A stretch of 64,000 nt of DNA. Source: Leisingera aquaemixtae (GTDB lineage: Bacteria > Pseudomonadota > Alphaproteobacteria > Rhodobacterales > Rhodobacteraceae). The stretch lies in assembly GCF_001458395.1 (NCBI RefSeq), contig NZ_CYSR01000022.1, forward strand, positions 62,001-126,000. Direction: 5' to 3'. The notes under the pieces are model-generated. The model worked only from the letters and a program-made list of their open reading frames with translations, was not told where the DNA came from and made no database searches. Numbering within the stretch: the first letter of the stretch is position 1; the number at the start of each line of letters is the position of its first letter. A program made the translations under genes and the position numbers. Positions 51,253-59,275 of this stretch are shown piece by piece.

Positions 51253-51576
51253 CTAGGCGCCGTTGCCCTTGGGCGTGCCGGGCAGGGCGGCTTCGGCCGC
51301 CAGAAGCCTGCTGAGCGTTTCCAGCGAGCCGTCGGTCACCAGCGTTGCGATCAGGTCGGCGACCTGCGCCTGGGTTCTGCCGATGGCATCGGCGGCGGCG
51401 TCAAGCTCTTCCAGGTCCTGGCCGGCAGTGCTGCAGTTCTGGCGGTGCGCGCGCTCCAGCCCTTCGGAGGCCGCATCAAAGGCTTCGCGTGCCTGGGCAT
51501 AGTCCTGGGCTGCCGCGATCACGGCCCGAATGCGTTCCGCCTGCGTTTCAGGAAGGGGCGCACTGCTGGCGTTCAT
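51253..51576 (-). CDS. Small alpha-helical hypothetical protein divergent from the XRE gene
   Basis: 107 residues, almost all helix (ERIRAVIAAAQDYAQAREAFDAASEGLERAHRQN ... LEELDAAADAIGRTQAQVADLIATLVTDGSLETLSRLLAAEAAL), probably a helical bundle or coiled coil. No domain recognised. ATG 51576 follows TTGGAGG; the open frame extends far upstream, but those residues are unlike a protein and cross the operator sites. It is divergent from the XRE regulator and shares the intergenic dyads, so regulation by it is likely. Confidence 0.6.
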   Translation of the reverse strand: MNASSAPLPETQAERIRAVIAAAQDYAQAREAFDAASEGLERAHRQNCSTAGQDLEELDAAADAIGRTQAQVADLIATLVTDGSLETLSRLLAAEAALPGTPKGNGA

Positions 51577-51732
51577 GTGAAAAAACCTCCAAGCGTTATC
51601 AGCAAATGGCCGGGCAGCGTGCCGCGGCCGGCGGGGCCGGCAGCCGTCTTCAGGATGGCCGGGCCGTGCTGCCCGCTGCGCCGGGCATATGGGGTGCTGA
51701 ATGTCATCGCGTCCTCCGGCGCTTCGGTGCGG

Positions 51733-51852
51733 TAGAAATATAGTTCTATCAGCGGGCAGGTGTAAATCGGAATCTGCCGCCCGCTTTTTAAATACCTGCT
51801 CTGGATGAGTGAAGTATAGATGTATAATTCTATTTGCAGGAACTATAGTTCC
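51733..51852. promoter_or_regulatory. Three related dyads upstream of the XRE gene
   Basis: TAGAAATATAGTTCTA (51733-51748, one mismatched pair), TAGATGTATAATTCTA (51817-51832, weaker) and GGAACTATAGTTCC (51839-51852, perfect). The shared pattern is GAA-N-TATA-N-TTC. Spacings are 84 and about 21 bp. Probable operators of the XRE regulator, controlling itself and the divergent gene. Confidence 0.65.
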
Positions 51853-51868
51853 GTGTATGGTTCTGGGC

Positions 51869-52213
51869 ATGACTAGACACGAAGATAAAACGCGACTCTC
51901 TGCGGATGAGGGGGTAGAGCTTTGGCGGCAGCGCCTGCGTCAGGCGCTGGACATCCGGGGGCTGGACTATGATGAGGTGTCCGAGGCGGCGGGCAACAAC
52001 CCAGAATACGTCAGCAAGGTGCTGAATGGCCGCTTCAATCCCACCGTTGCCCGGATTATCCGGATTTGCGAGGTCGCAAATATCGATATGGCTTATCTGT
52101 TCTCAGATGAGCCGAATGCGGATGACCGCAGTGTTCTGGACAAGGCAGCGGATCTTACCGAAGACGACGCGAAACTAGTTAACCGGCTCATCAGCAGCGC
52201 CCGCGCGCGCTGA
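51869..52213 (+). CDS. XRE-family helix-turn-helix protein
   Basis: 114 residues. One Cro/CI-type domain: LWRQRLRQALDIRGLDYDEVSEAAGNNPEYVSKVLNGRFNPTVARIIRICEVANIDMAYLFSD, then a short helical tail. No ligand or protease domain. Start ATG 51869 is the best fit; ATG 51857 is possible, and both follow the operator at 51839 within 5-17 bp. Lying just upstream of luxR-luxI, it may influence quorum sensing, which is inference from position only. Confidence 0.85.
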   Translation: MTRHEDKTRLSADEGVELWRQRLRQALDIRGLDYDEVSEAAGNNPEYVSKVLNGRFNPTVARIIRICEVANIDMAYLFSDEPNADDRSVLDKAADLTEDDAKLVNRLISSARAR

Positions 52214-52336
52214 TTCGATCCTTTCCACAATACGTTCAAACAGGCGGGTTCCTTGGCGGGGCTTTTCCTGGTTGGCCTTGGCGACCGTGCGCAGCAGCGC
52301 TTCCAGGGTCGCCGCGGTGATTTCCTCTTTTTGCAT
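52175..52336 (-). CDS. Possible 53-residue protein antisense to the XRE 3' end
   Basis: The minus-strand frame MQKEEITAATLEALLRTVAKANQEKPRQGTRLFERIVERIESARAG... has an amphipathic helical pattern and codon use like its neighbours. It overlaps the end of the XRE gene by 39 bp and fills most of the gap to luxR. The ribosome site is weak (GGACT). It could be a small regulator of the quorum-sensing genes, or chance. Confidence 0.4.
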   Translation of the reverse strand: MQKEEITAATLEALLRTVAKANQEKPRQGTRLFERIVERIESARAGAADEPVN

Positions 52337-52357
52337 AGTCGAGTCCAGGCCTAAAAT

Positions 52358-52373
52358 TTATCATTTGTGATAA
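52358..52373. promoter_or_regulatory. Dyad upstream of luxR
   Basis: TTATCA-TTTG-TGATAA, 6-bp arms, in an AT-rich stretch 38-53 bp before the luxR start. A candidate operator, for LuxR itself or another regulator. Confidence 0.4.
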
Positions 52374-52410
52374 TCGCTTTTTGCGGTATCGTAACATTTG
52401 GTTGCATACT

Positions 52411-53046
52411 ATGCGTGTGGATTACAATATGAGAAGTGATATTCGCGGCATTCTTTTAAGGTCGTTGGATAATATCTCGGAGAGCGGCTACTCCATTGGT
52501 GTGGGCTTTGACGGGGTCGAGCCGGTGTTTGTCCACAGCACCTATGCGCAGCGCTGGGTGGACCGCTATGTCGATCAGGCCTACCTGCTTGTGGACCCGA
52601 CCATCCAGTTCGGGTTGAGCAGCACCGGCTGGGTGACCTGGAACGACCTGGAGCGGCTGTTTCCGTCTTCAAAAACCTTTTTCGAGGATGCCGCAAATTA
52701 CGGGCTGGTTCACGGCAACACTTTGGCGATCAGCGCTGACGGGCGGGTCTCCGTTCTCAGCTGTTCCGGCCCCAAGTGGCGGGACGAGGAACTGCGGATT
52801 GCCCGTGCGGCCCTCTATGCCTTGCACGCTTTGGAGTATGAGCCGTCGCAGTCCATCACGCTCACGGCTCCCGTTAAGGATGTGCTGCGGATGATGTGCA
52901 ATGGCTGTAAAGATCAGGAAATCGCGGAGAATTTGGGCGTCAAACTGGAAACGGTCAGGGCGCGGCGGCGGACGGCGATGCAAGCTTTGGACGCAAAAAC
53001 AAGCGCTCAGCTTATATCACAAGTAATAAAATTCGGACTGATCTGA
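52411..53046 (+). CDS. LuxR-family quorum-sensing regulator
   Basis: 211 residues. The N-terminal autoinducer-binding domain (GYSIGVGFDGVEPVFVHSTYAQRWVDRYVDQAYLLVDPTIQFGLSSTGWVTWND) has the conserved W, Y and D/P of this fold. The C-terminal HTH is VKDVLRMMCNGCKDQEIAENLGVKLETVRARRRTAMQAL, somewhat divergent from the GerE consensus (RARRR where VKxHL is usual). Start 52411 or 52429; neither has a clear ribosome site. It is followed by luxI after 61 bp, so it should bind that enzyme's acyl-homoserine lactone. The pair resembles PgaR-PgaI of Phaeobacter, from memory. Confidence 0.88.
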   Translation: MRVDYNMRSDIRGILLRSLDNISESGYSIGVGFDGVEPVFVHSTYAQRWVDRYVDQAYLLVDPTIQFGLSSTGWVTWNDLERLFPSSKTFFEDAANYGLVHGNTLAISADGRVSVLSCSGPKWRDEELRIARAALYALHALEYEPSQSITLTAPVKDVLRMMCNGCKDQEIAENLGVKLETVRARRRTAMQALDAKTSAQLISQVIKFGLI

Positions 53047-53107
53047 CACTTCAGGATTTCAAACGGCTAAGACCCTTCGATCATGGCGCTGCAATAAGGA
53101 GAGCGTC

Positions 53108-53773
53108 ATGCATCTACATATTTTTTCTTTCGAACAGCGGTCCGGTTTTAATGCGGCGTATCAGGGCTTTCTTGCCCTGCGCAAGCAGAAGCTGGTGGAT
53201 GAACTGGGCTGGGGTCTGGACCACGACGGAACCTTCGAGCAGGACCAGTACGACCGGCCGGGGGCCGTCTATTCGATTGTCACGCAGGGCAGCCGGGTTG
53301 TCGCCGGGGCGCGGGCCGCGTCCTGCGGCGGCAGCGACGGCTATTGGAGCTACATGCTGAAGGATGCCAGGGACGGCAAGATCCAGGGCATCCCGGGCGG
53401 CCTGCTGAGCGCCTACCCGGAGACCGGGCGGACCTGGGAATGCACCCGCTTTGTCATGGATGAAACCCTGGCGGACACCGCGCAGCCGTCCATCGAGACC
53501 AAGCTGGTCGTCGCGGGCCTGTGCCAGGCGGCCTTCAGCCTTGGCGCCTCGGAAATGATGTCGCTGTCGCCGCGCAGCCTGGGGCTGCTGCTGAGGCGGT
53601 TCGGGTACTCCGTGCGCAGGGAGGCGGCCCGCTATATGTGCGAGGACGACGGGCGGGAGTACCGGTCGTTTCTGATGGCCTGCGACCCCGCGGTGAACCA
53701 GGATCTGGCCGCGTTCTATTTGTCGCCAGTCTCGCAATTCGGTCCGCTGCATGAGCTGCAAGGGGCAGCGTAA
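53108..53773 (+). CDS. Acyl-homoserine-lactone synthase (LuxI type)
   Basis: 221 residues. Family-invariant residues are present: R25, W35, E44, D46, D49 (EQDQYD), R69, E111 and R114 (WECTRFVMD). It makes an N-acyl-homoserine lactone from SAM and acyl-ACP in the cytoplasm; the acyl chain cannot be predicted. ATG follows AAGGAGA. No clear lux box lies in the 61-bp gap, so it may be co-transcribed with luxR. Hairpins follow. Confidence 0.93.
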   Translation: MHLHIFSFEQRSGFNAAYQGFLALRKQKLVDELGWGLDHDGTFEQDQYDRPGAVYSIVTQGSRVVAGARAASCGGSDGYWSYMLKDARDGKIQGIPGGLLSAYPETGRTWECTRFVMDETLADTAQPSIETKLVVAGLCQAAFSLGASEMMSLSPRSLGLLLRRFGYSVRREAARYMCEDDGREYRSFLMACDPAVNQDLAAFYLSPVSQFGPLHELQGAA

Positions 53774-53788
53774 CGGCATCATCCGGTT

Positions 53789-53857
53789 CAGGCCCCCGTC
53801 ACGGGGGCCTGATCACCGCCCTGTCCTGCCTGCCCGCGCAGCCGGGGGGCAGGCAGG
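53789..53857. terminator. Two hairpins between convergent luxI and tctA
   Basis: CAGGCCCCC/GGGGGCCTG (53789-53797 with 53803-53811) follows luxI. CCTGCCTGCCC/GGGCAGGCAGG (53825-53835 with 53847-53857) follows tctA on the minus strand. Neither has a long U tract. Confidence 0.6.
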
Positions 53858-53875
53858 GGACTGTCCCGCCTGGGA

Positions 53876-55393
53876 TCAGTCCGCGTCGGCGGCACCTCCG
53901 GCCCGCAGCCGGGCGCGCCGGGCGCGGTAGCTGGGCAGAACCACCAGGATCAGGGCCAGGCCCAGCAGGCCAAGGGTCATCGGCCGTTCCAGGATGAACC
54001 CCAGCCCGTCATAAAGCTGCATCGAGCGGGCAAAGTTGTCCTCCAGCATCCGCCCCAGGATGAACCCGATCAGCAGCGGCGCCAGCGGGTAGTCCGCAAA
54101 CCGCAGCACTGTCGCGCAGATCCCGAGGCCGACCAGGATCAGCAGCTCGGTGGCGTTATTCTGGCCGATGTAGGCCCCCATCAGCGTGAAGAACAGGATG
54201 AAGGGGATCAGGTAGTTGCGCGGCACCGCCAGCACCTTGGCGATATAGGGGATCAGCGGCAGGTTCAGGATCAGGAGGATCAGGTTGCCGAGGTACATCG
54301 AGATGATCACCGCCCAGAAGATCTGCGGCTCGTCCACCATCAGCCGCGGCCCGGGCGAGACGTTCAGCGCAATCAGCGCCCCCAGCAGGATCGCGGTGGT
54401 GCCGGAGCCGGGGATACCCAGCGTCAGGAGCGGCACAAAGGAGCCGGTGCAGGCGGCGTTGTTGGCGCTTTCCGGTGCGGCGAGGCCTTTGAGAGAGCCC
54501 TTGCCGAACTGCTCCTGCTCCTCCTTCGGGGCAATGTTGCGCTCCACTGCGTAGCCGAGGAAGGACGCGATGGTGGCGCCCGCGCCGGGCAGCACGCCGA
54601 TCAGAAAACCCTGGATCGATTGGCGCCCGATCACCGGGGCGATGGCCTTGGCCTCAGCCTTGGTGATACGCAGGTCCTTGATCTCGCCGCTGCCGCTGCC
54701 GGAGCTGGAGCGGGAGGGATCCAGCACCAGATACATCGCTTCGGGCAGGGCGAACATCGCCATCGCCAGGGTGATGAAGCCAAAGCCCGACTGCAGGTCC
54801 ATGATGCCCATGGTAAAGCGCGGCATGTTGAACAGCGCGCCTTCGCCCACCGTCGCCATGATCAGCCCCAGAAGCGTCATCAGCAGCGCCTTGCCGACCT
54901 GGCCGGATCCGGCGAAGGCGGCAATTGCCGACAGCCCCACCACCATCAGCGCGAAATACTCGGCCGAATGGAACAGCAGCGCTACGGTCGCCAGCGCCGG
55001 GGCAAAGATCATCAGCAGAACCGCCCCGATGGTGCCGCCCGAGAAGGACGCAATCGCCGCCACCGTCAGCGCTTTGCCCGCCTTGCCCTGGCGCGCCAGC
55101 GGGTAGCCGTCGAAACTGGTCGCCACGGTGGAGGCGACGCCGGGCGCGTTGATCAGGATCGAGGAGGTGGAGCCGCCGAAAATCGCGCCGTAGTAGACGC
55201 CGGCCAGCAGGATCAGCGCCGCGGAAGGATCGCCGATGGAGATCGCCACCGGGATCATGATGGCGATGATCGACATCGGCCCCAGCCCCGGCAGCATGCC
55301 GATGAAGGTGCCGATCAGGCAGCCGCCGATGACCATCAGAAGATTGGTGAGGGAAAAGGCCGTTCCCAGCCCGGCCATGATGCCTTCGAGCAT
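53876..55393 (-). CDS. tctA: Tripartite tricarboxylate transporter large permease (TctA)
   Basis: 505 residues with about twelve membrane helices. Family motifs: GTFIGMLPGLGPMSIIAIMIPV near the N-terminus, ILINAPGVASTVATSFDGYPLARQGKAGKAL, and the second glycine-rich repeat VLPGAGATIASFLGYAVERN. It is the ion-coupled transport subunit in the inner membrane. 1-bp gap after tctB; last gene of tctC-tctB-tctA. Confidence 0.94.
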   Translation of the reverse strand: MLEGIMAGLGTAFSLTNLLMVIGGCLIGTFIGMLPGLGPMSIIAIMIPVAISIGDPSAALILLAGVYYGAIFGGSTSSILINAPGVASTVATSFDGYPLARQGKAGKALTVAAIASFSGGTIGAVLLMIFAPALATVALLFHSAEYFALMVVGLSAIAAFAGSGQVGKALLMTLLGLIMATVGEGALFNMPRFTMGIMDLQSGFGFITLAMAMFALPEAMYLVLDPSRSSSGSGSGEIKDLRITKAEAKAIAPVIGRQSIQGFLIGVLPGAGATIASFLGYAVERNIAPKEEQEQFGKGSLKGLAAPESANNAACTGSFVPLLTLGIPGSGTTAILLGALIALNVSPGPRLMVDEPQIFWAVIISMYLGNLILLILNLPLIPYIAKVLAVPRNYLIPFILFFTLMGAYIGQNNATELLILVGLGICATVLRFADYPLAPLLIGFILGRMLEDNFARSMQLYDGLGFILERPMTLGLLGLALILVVLPSYRARRARLRAGGAADAD

Positions 55394-55394
55394 G

Positions 55395-55889
55395 TCAGCC
55401 TCCGTTTGTCAGAAATGCGGGCCAGGGGCTCAGGAAAATCCCAAGCACCTGCTGCACCAGATACCAGACCACGCCGGCCGCCCCGGCCGTGACCGGCAGC
55501 AGGATGTGCAGCTTGCGCTCGCCCAGCACCCAGGCGCCGGCAGTCAGAAAGCCCACGGTGGCAGGCAGGAAGCCCGCGGGCCGCAGCAGCAGCGCGTAGG
55601 CCGCCATCAGCCCCAGCAGCGCCAGCGCCTGGCCCAGCTTGTACTCCGTCAAGCGGCGGTAGTTGATGTCCATCGGTTTCGGATCGTCAGCGCCTTTTTC
55701 AAACCCCAGCAGCACAAAGAGCGCCGCCAGAACGGCCATCACCGACAGCACCTTGGGAAAGGTGCTGGGCCAGACCGGGTTGCGTTTCATGAACGGCGGC
55801 AGTGCGGCGTCCATGGTGAAGAAGGCCGCATAGCCATAGGCGAGGCAGATCATCAGGATGATCAGGGCAATCCAGCGGTCGAGTGCCAT
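55395..55889 (-). CDS. tctB: Tripartite tricarboxylate transporter small permease (TctB)
   Basis: 164 residues with four membrane helices (WIALIILMICLAYGYAAFFTMD, FPKVLSVMAVLAALFVLLGF, LGQALALLGLMAAYALLLRPAG, ILLPVTAGAAGVVWYLVQQVLG). Small subunit of the same carrier. ATG 55889 follows GGAGGAGAAC; the longer open frame upstream crosses the intergenic repeat and is not coding. Confidence 0.92.
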   Translation of the reverse strand: MALDRWIALIILMICLAYGYAAFFTMDAALPPFMKRNPVWPSTFPKVLSVMAVLAALFVLLGFEKGADDPKPMDINYRRLTEYKLGQALALLGLMAAYALLLRPAGFLPATVGFLTAGAWVLGERKLHILLPVTAGAAGVVWYLVQQVLGIFLSPWPAFLTNGG

Positions 55890-55957
55890 GTTCTCCTCCG
55901 GTATTGTGAAGGCATTTAAGGAAAAGGGGCGCTGCCCCCGCCGCGCGCTGCGCGGCT

Positions 55958-56094
55958 CCCCCGGGATATTTGCGGCCAGAAGAAGGACCGTGCTCGGCGC
56001 TTTGACCACAGGGTGCGGCGCCGGGGGGCGGAACCGGCACTCTGTGAGCGGCTGTGCAGGGGCAGGCTTCTTCTGGCTGGAAATATCCTGGGGG
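55958..56094. repeat. Inverted repeat between tctC and tctB
   Basis: Arms at 55958-55985 (CCGGGATATTTGCGGCCAG) and 56067-56094 (its imperfect complement, CTGGCTGGAAATATCCTGG) are 81 bp apart. The motif GGATATTT...CCAGAAGAAG is familiar from other roseobacter intergenic regions. It splits the tct operon without a gene. Confidence 0.55.
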
Positions 56095-56095
56095 T

Positions 56096-56114
56096 GCGGG
56101 GGCAAAGCCCCCGC
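56096..56114 (-). terminator. GC hairpin after tctC
   Basis: GCGGGGGC-AAA-GCCCCCGC, 14 bp past the tctC stop, without a U tract. It may stabilise the 3' end of the abundant binding-protein mRNA. Confidence 0.5.
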
Positions 56115-56127
56115 GTGTTACCCGGGG

Positions 56128-57111
56128 TCAGAGGAAGCCGAGCTTTTTCATCAGGTCGCCGATGGCCTGTTCCTGGTCCTCCAGGAAGGCGCGGAAATCA
56201 TCGCCCGAATTGTGGATGTTGACCCAGCCGTTGCGGGCGCGGACCTCTTCCCATTCCGGGGTGTCGTACATCTTTGCGAGCGCGTCCTGATAGGCCGCCA
56301 GCTTGTCCTCAGGCAGGCCGGGGGCCCCGAAAAAACCGCGCCAGTTGACGAAGGTGGTGTCGAGCCCCTGTTCCTTCATCGTCGGCGCATCGGGATAGCT
56401 GTCCACGCGGGCATCGGCCGTGACGCCGATGATTTTGACTTCGCCGGCATTGGCCAGGTCGATGGCTTCGGAAAACCCGGTGCTGAGCGCGGCGATCTCG
56501 CCCGACAGCAGTGCGGCCATCGCCTTGCCGCCGGCGTCATAGGGGATGTATTTGAACGCCGTCGGGTCTTCGCCCGCGGCCTCCATCACCATGGCCGCAA
56601 CCAGGTGGTCCATGCCGCCCGGCACCGAGCCGCCGCCCACCGCAGTGCCGCGCGGGTCGGCCCTGTAGGCGGCCAGCAGGTCCTCCATCGAATTGATCGG
56701 GCTGTCCTTGCCCACCACGATGGCCGCATAGTCGCCGATGGTGCCCGCCACCAGGGTCAGATCGCGGAAGTTCTGCGGGAACACACCGGTGAGCGAGCGG
56801 ATCACGATCGGGGTGGAATTCACCATCAGCGTGCCGTGGTTGCTGGCGGCGTTTTCGATCAGGTAGCCGATCGCCTTGCCGCCGCCGCCGCCGGACATGT
56901 TTTCGTAAGACACCTTGCCCACCAGCCCGGCCTCCGTCAGCGCTTCGCCGGTGCCACGGGCGGTGCCGTCCCAGCCGCCGCCTGCGCCGCCGGGGATCAG
57001 GAAGTGGATGCTGTCGGCCACCTGCTCGCCGGCCCAGGACGGGGTGGCGAACGCCAGTGCTGCCGCTGTTGCCGCCAGCGCTGCGCGGCGGGTCAGGGTC
57101 CATTTGTTCAT
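56128..57111 (-). CDS. tctC: Tripartite tricarboxylate transporter substrate-binding protein (TctC)
   Basis: 327 residues. Signal peptide MNKWTLTRRAALAATAAALAFATPSWA, then a TctC/BugT fold: IHFLIPGGAGGGWDGTARGTGEALTEAG with the glycine-rich carboxylate-binding loop, and VVGKDSPINSMEDLLAAYRADP. It captures a di- or tricarboxylate in the periplasm. First gene of the tctCBA unit, divergent from tctDE. GGAGGACAAC precedes the ATG. Confidence 0.94.
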   Translation of the reverse strand: MNKWTLTRRAALAATAAALAFATPSWAGEQVADSIHFLIPGGAGGGWDGTARGTGEALTEAGLVGKVSYENMSGGGGGKAIGYLIENAASNHGTLMVNSTPIVIRSLTGVFPQNFRDLTLVAGTIGDYAAIVVGKDSPINSMEDLLAAYRADPRGTAVGGGSVPGGMDHLVAAMVMEAAGEDPTAFKYIPYDAGGKAMAALLSGEIAALSTGFSEAIDLANAGEVKIIGVTADARVDSYPDAPTMKEQGLDTTFVNWRGFFGAPGLPEDKLAAYQDALAKMYDTPEWEEVRARNGWVNIHNSGDDFRAFLEDQEQAIGDLMKKLGFL

Positions 57112-57227
57112 GTTGTCCTCCCATTTGACAAATCGCGGTCAAGCCGCTCATGACTGAAGGAAGCACAGCAAGCTGACACAAACCTGTCACGGGGCCGCCA
57201 AGGCCCGTTTGGGAAGGAGCGGCGCCG

Positions 57228-57893
57228 ATGCGCTTCCTGCTGGTTGAAGACAACGAAAGCCTGGCAAAGGCGGTTCTGGACCGGCTGCGGCTGGACGGGC
57301 ATGTTGTGGACCATGCGCCGGATGTGAGCACCGCCTCTGCATTTTCCGGCACGACGGATTACGATCTGATTTTACTGGATATTATGCTGCCCGACGGGGA
57401 CGGGCGCAGCTTCCTGAAAGCGCATCGGGAGAACCGCAAGGAAACCCCCGTCATCGTGCTGACGGCCCGCTCCGAGGTGTCTGACCGGGTTGGGATGCTG
57501 GACCTTGGCGCCGACGATTACATCACCAAGCCGTTTGATTTTTCCGAGCTTGAGGCGCGCTGCCGGGCGGTGCTGCGGCGGCGCGGCGGCGGCAGTTCCA
57601 ACCTGCGGCGATTCGGAAACCTGCAGTTCGATCCGATGGCGGGAACCCTGTCCGCTGGCGGCAGGACCGTGGCGCTGCGCAACCGGGAACTGCGGCTGCT
57701 GGAGGTGTTTCTGAACGCGCCGGACCGGATTTTTTCCAAACCGAATCTGGTCGACCGGCTGTTTTCCTATGACGAGGAGGGATCGGAAAATGCCATCGAG
57801 GTCTATGTCGCCCGGCTGCGCAAGCATCTGGCCGGCTCCGGCGTGCAGATCACCACGGTGCGCGGCCTGGGCTACCGGCTGAGCCTGGAATGA
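57228..57893 (+). CDS. tctD: TctD-like OmpR-family response regulator
   Basis: 221 residues. Receiver MRFLLVEDNESLAKAVLDRLRLDGHVVDHA with the phosphoacceptor Asp in LILLDIMLPDGDGR; lysine in ITKPFDFSELEAR; OmpR winged helix (LRNRELRLLEVFLNAPDRIFSKPNLVDRLFSYDEEGSENAIEVYVARLRKHLAG). Divergent from tctC, which it should activate. Its stop overlaps the kinase start by 4 bp. Confidence 0.94.
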   Translation: MRFLLVEDNESLAKAVLDRLRLDGHVVDHAPDVSTASAFSGTTDYDLILLDIMLPDGDGRSFLKAHRENRKETPVIVLTARSEVSDRVGMLDLGADDYITKPFDFSELEARCRAVLRRRGGGSSNLRRFGNLQFDPMAGTLSAGGRTVALRNRELRLLEVFLNAPDRIFSKPNLVDRLFSYDEEGSENAIEVYVARLRKHLAGSGVQITTVRGLGYRLSLE

Positions 57894-59275
57894 GCGCAGC
57901 GGTCAATGTCAGCGGCTCCCTCCGCCGCCGCCTGCTGCTGCAGCTGGTGGGCAGCGCAGCGCTGCTGGCGGCGGTGCTGTTCTTTGCGGTGCTGGGGTTT
58001 GTCCGCACGGTTGCGGAGGAAAGCCACGACAGGATCCTGCTGGCCTCGGCAACCTCGATACTGGACTCCGTGTCGGTGCAGGCGGGGGAAATCACCGCCG
58101 ACATCCCCTATGCCGCCCTGTCGATGCTGGGCAATGTCAGCGATGACCGGGTGTTTTACCGGATCGCAAGCCCTGCCGGGGTGCTGACCGGATATGCCGA
58201 TCTGCCGGTGGCGGAAGAGCCGGTGCAGCCGCGGCAGCCGCTGTTCGAAACCGCCGCGTACAAGGGGGAGGCGATCCGGGCAGTGACGGTGTCGCGCCGC
58301 CTGGCGGCGCAGGGCGCGCCGGTGGCGGTGCAGGTGTCGGTGGCCCAGACCCGCACCGGCCAGGCGGCCTTGCTGGAACAGCTGTTCAGGTCCGCGCTGT
58401 TTCTGGGGGTGGGCTTTTTCGTGCTGGCCTCGGGCCTGGCGGTGTGGGCCGCCCAGTCCAGCATCACCCCGCTGCGCTCGCTGACCGAGGCGATCTCGCG
58501 GCGGGGTCCCAAGGATCTGCGCCCGGTCACCCGCCCGGTCCCCGCCGAGATGTCGCCGCTGGTCTTGTCGCTCAACAGCTTCATCCGCCGCTTGCAGGCC
58601 TCGCTGGCCCGGTCCGAGGATTTCATCGCCGAAGCCGCGCACCGGGTGCGCACGCCGCTGGCGACGGTGCGCGCCCAGGCTGAGGTCACCCTGATGCGGG
58701 TGGAGAATGAGGACAACCGGGCCAGCCTGCGCGAGATGATCCGCGCCATCGACGAAAGCTCCCGCGCGGCGGGGCAGCTGTTGGATCACGCGATGGTGTC
58801 GTTCCGCACCGACAGCCTGGAGCGGCAAGAGGTCAACCTGACCGCGCTGGCCCGCGATCTGGCCGAGCGGCTGCAGCCGGTGGCGGAGCTGAAGGACATC
58901 GGCCTGCATTTCCAAAGCGATGGCGATGTCAGCATCAAGGGCGATGCCATCCTGCTGCAAAACGCGGTGCGCAACATTCTGGACAATGCCATCAAGTATT
59001 CGGGGCGCGACAGGACCGTGCGGGTGCGCACGGTCCGCAATGGCGGCTGGGGCAATATCGAAGTGGAGGATGAGGCCGGCGGCTTTGCGGGCGAAGACAC
59101 CGAGGCCCTGACCCGCCGGTTCGTCCGCGGCGCCAATGCGGGGGAGACCATCGGCTCGGGGCTGGGGCTGACCATTGCCCGCGAGGTGGCCGAGGCCCAC
59201 GGCGGCCGCCTGATTATCGAAAACAGCCAGACAGGAGCAGGCGCATGCGTCACGCTTTGTTTTCCGCTCTGCTGA
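57890..59275 (+). CDS. tctE: TctE-like sensor histidine kinase
   Basis: 461 residues. N-terminal membrane helix (LVGSAALLAAVLFFAVLGFV), a TctE_N-type periplasmic domain (~40-160), a second helix (ALFLGVGFFVLASGLAVWAA), HAMP-like linker, H-box FIAEAAHRVRTPLATVRAQAEV and ATPase motifs LLQNAVRNILDNAIKYS and GSGLGLTIAREVAEAHGG. It probably senses the tricarboxylate and phosphorylates TctD. Its last 31 bp overlap the next gene. Confidence 0.93.
   Translation: MSAAVNVSGSLRRRLLLQLVGSAALLAAVLFFAVLGFVRTVAEESHDRILLASATSILDSVSVQAGEITADIPYAALSMLGNVSDDRVFYRIASPAGVLTGYADLPVAEEPVQPRQPLFETAAYKGEAIRAVTVSRRLAAQGAPVAVQVSVAQTRTGQAALLEQLFRSALFLGVGFFVLASGLAVWAAQSSITPLRSLTEAISRRGPKDLRPVTRPVPAEMSPLVLSLNSFIRRLQASLARSEDFIAEAAHRVRTPLATVRAQAEVTLMRVENEDNRASLREMIRAIDESSRAAGQLLDHAMVSFRTDSLERQEVNLTALARDLAERLQPVAELKDIGLHFQSDGDVSIKGDAILLQNAVRNILDNAIKYSGRDRTVRVRTVRNGGWGNIEVEDEAGGFAGEDTEALTRRFVRGANAGETIGSGLGLTIAREVAEAHGGRLIIENSQTGAGACVTLCFPLC

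Noticed and set aside
51839-51852. GGAAC in the XRE palindrome read as an EcfG -35 element
   Set aside because: No CGTT, CGTA or GGTT at 16-17 bp; the nearest GGTT is at 15. The sequence is better explained as an operator.
51577-51870. N-terminal extension of the hypothetical protein at 51253-51576
   Set aside because: The extension crosses the operator sites and looks non-coding; a good ribosome site marks the start at 51576.
55890-56105. 72-residue N-terminal extension of TctB
   Set aside because: It translates an intergenic inverted repeat; GGAGGAGAAC before 55889 and the family N-terminus fix the start.
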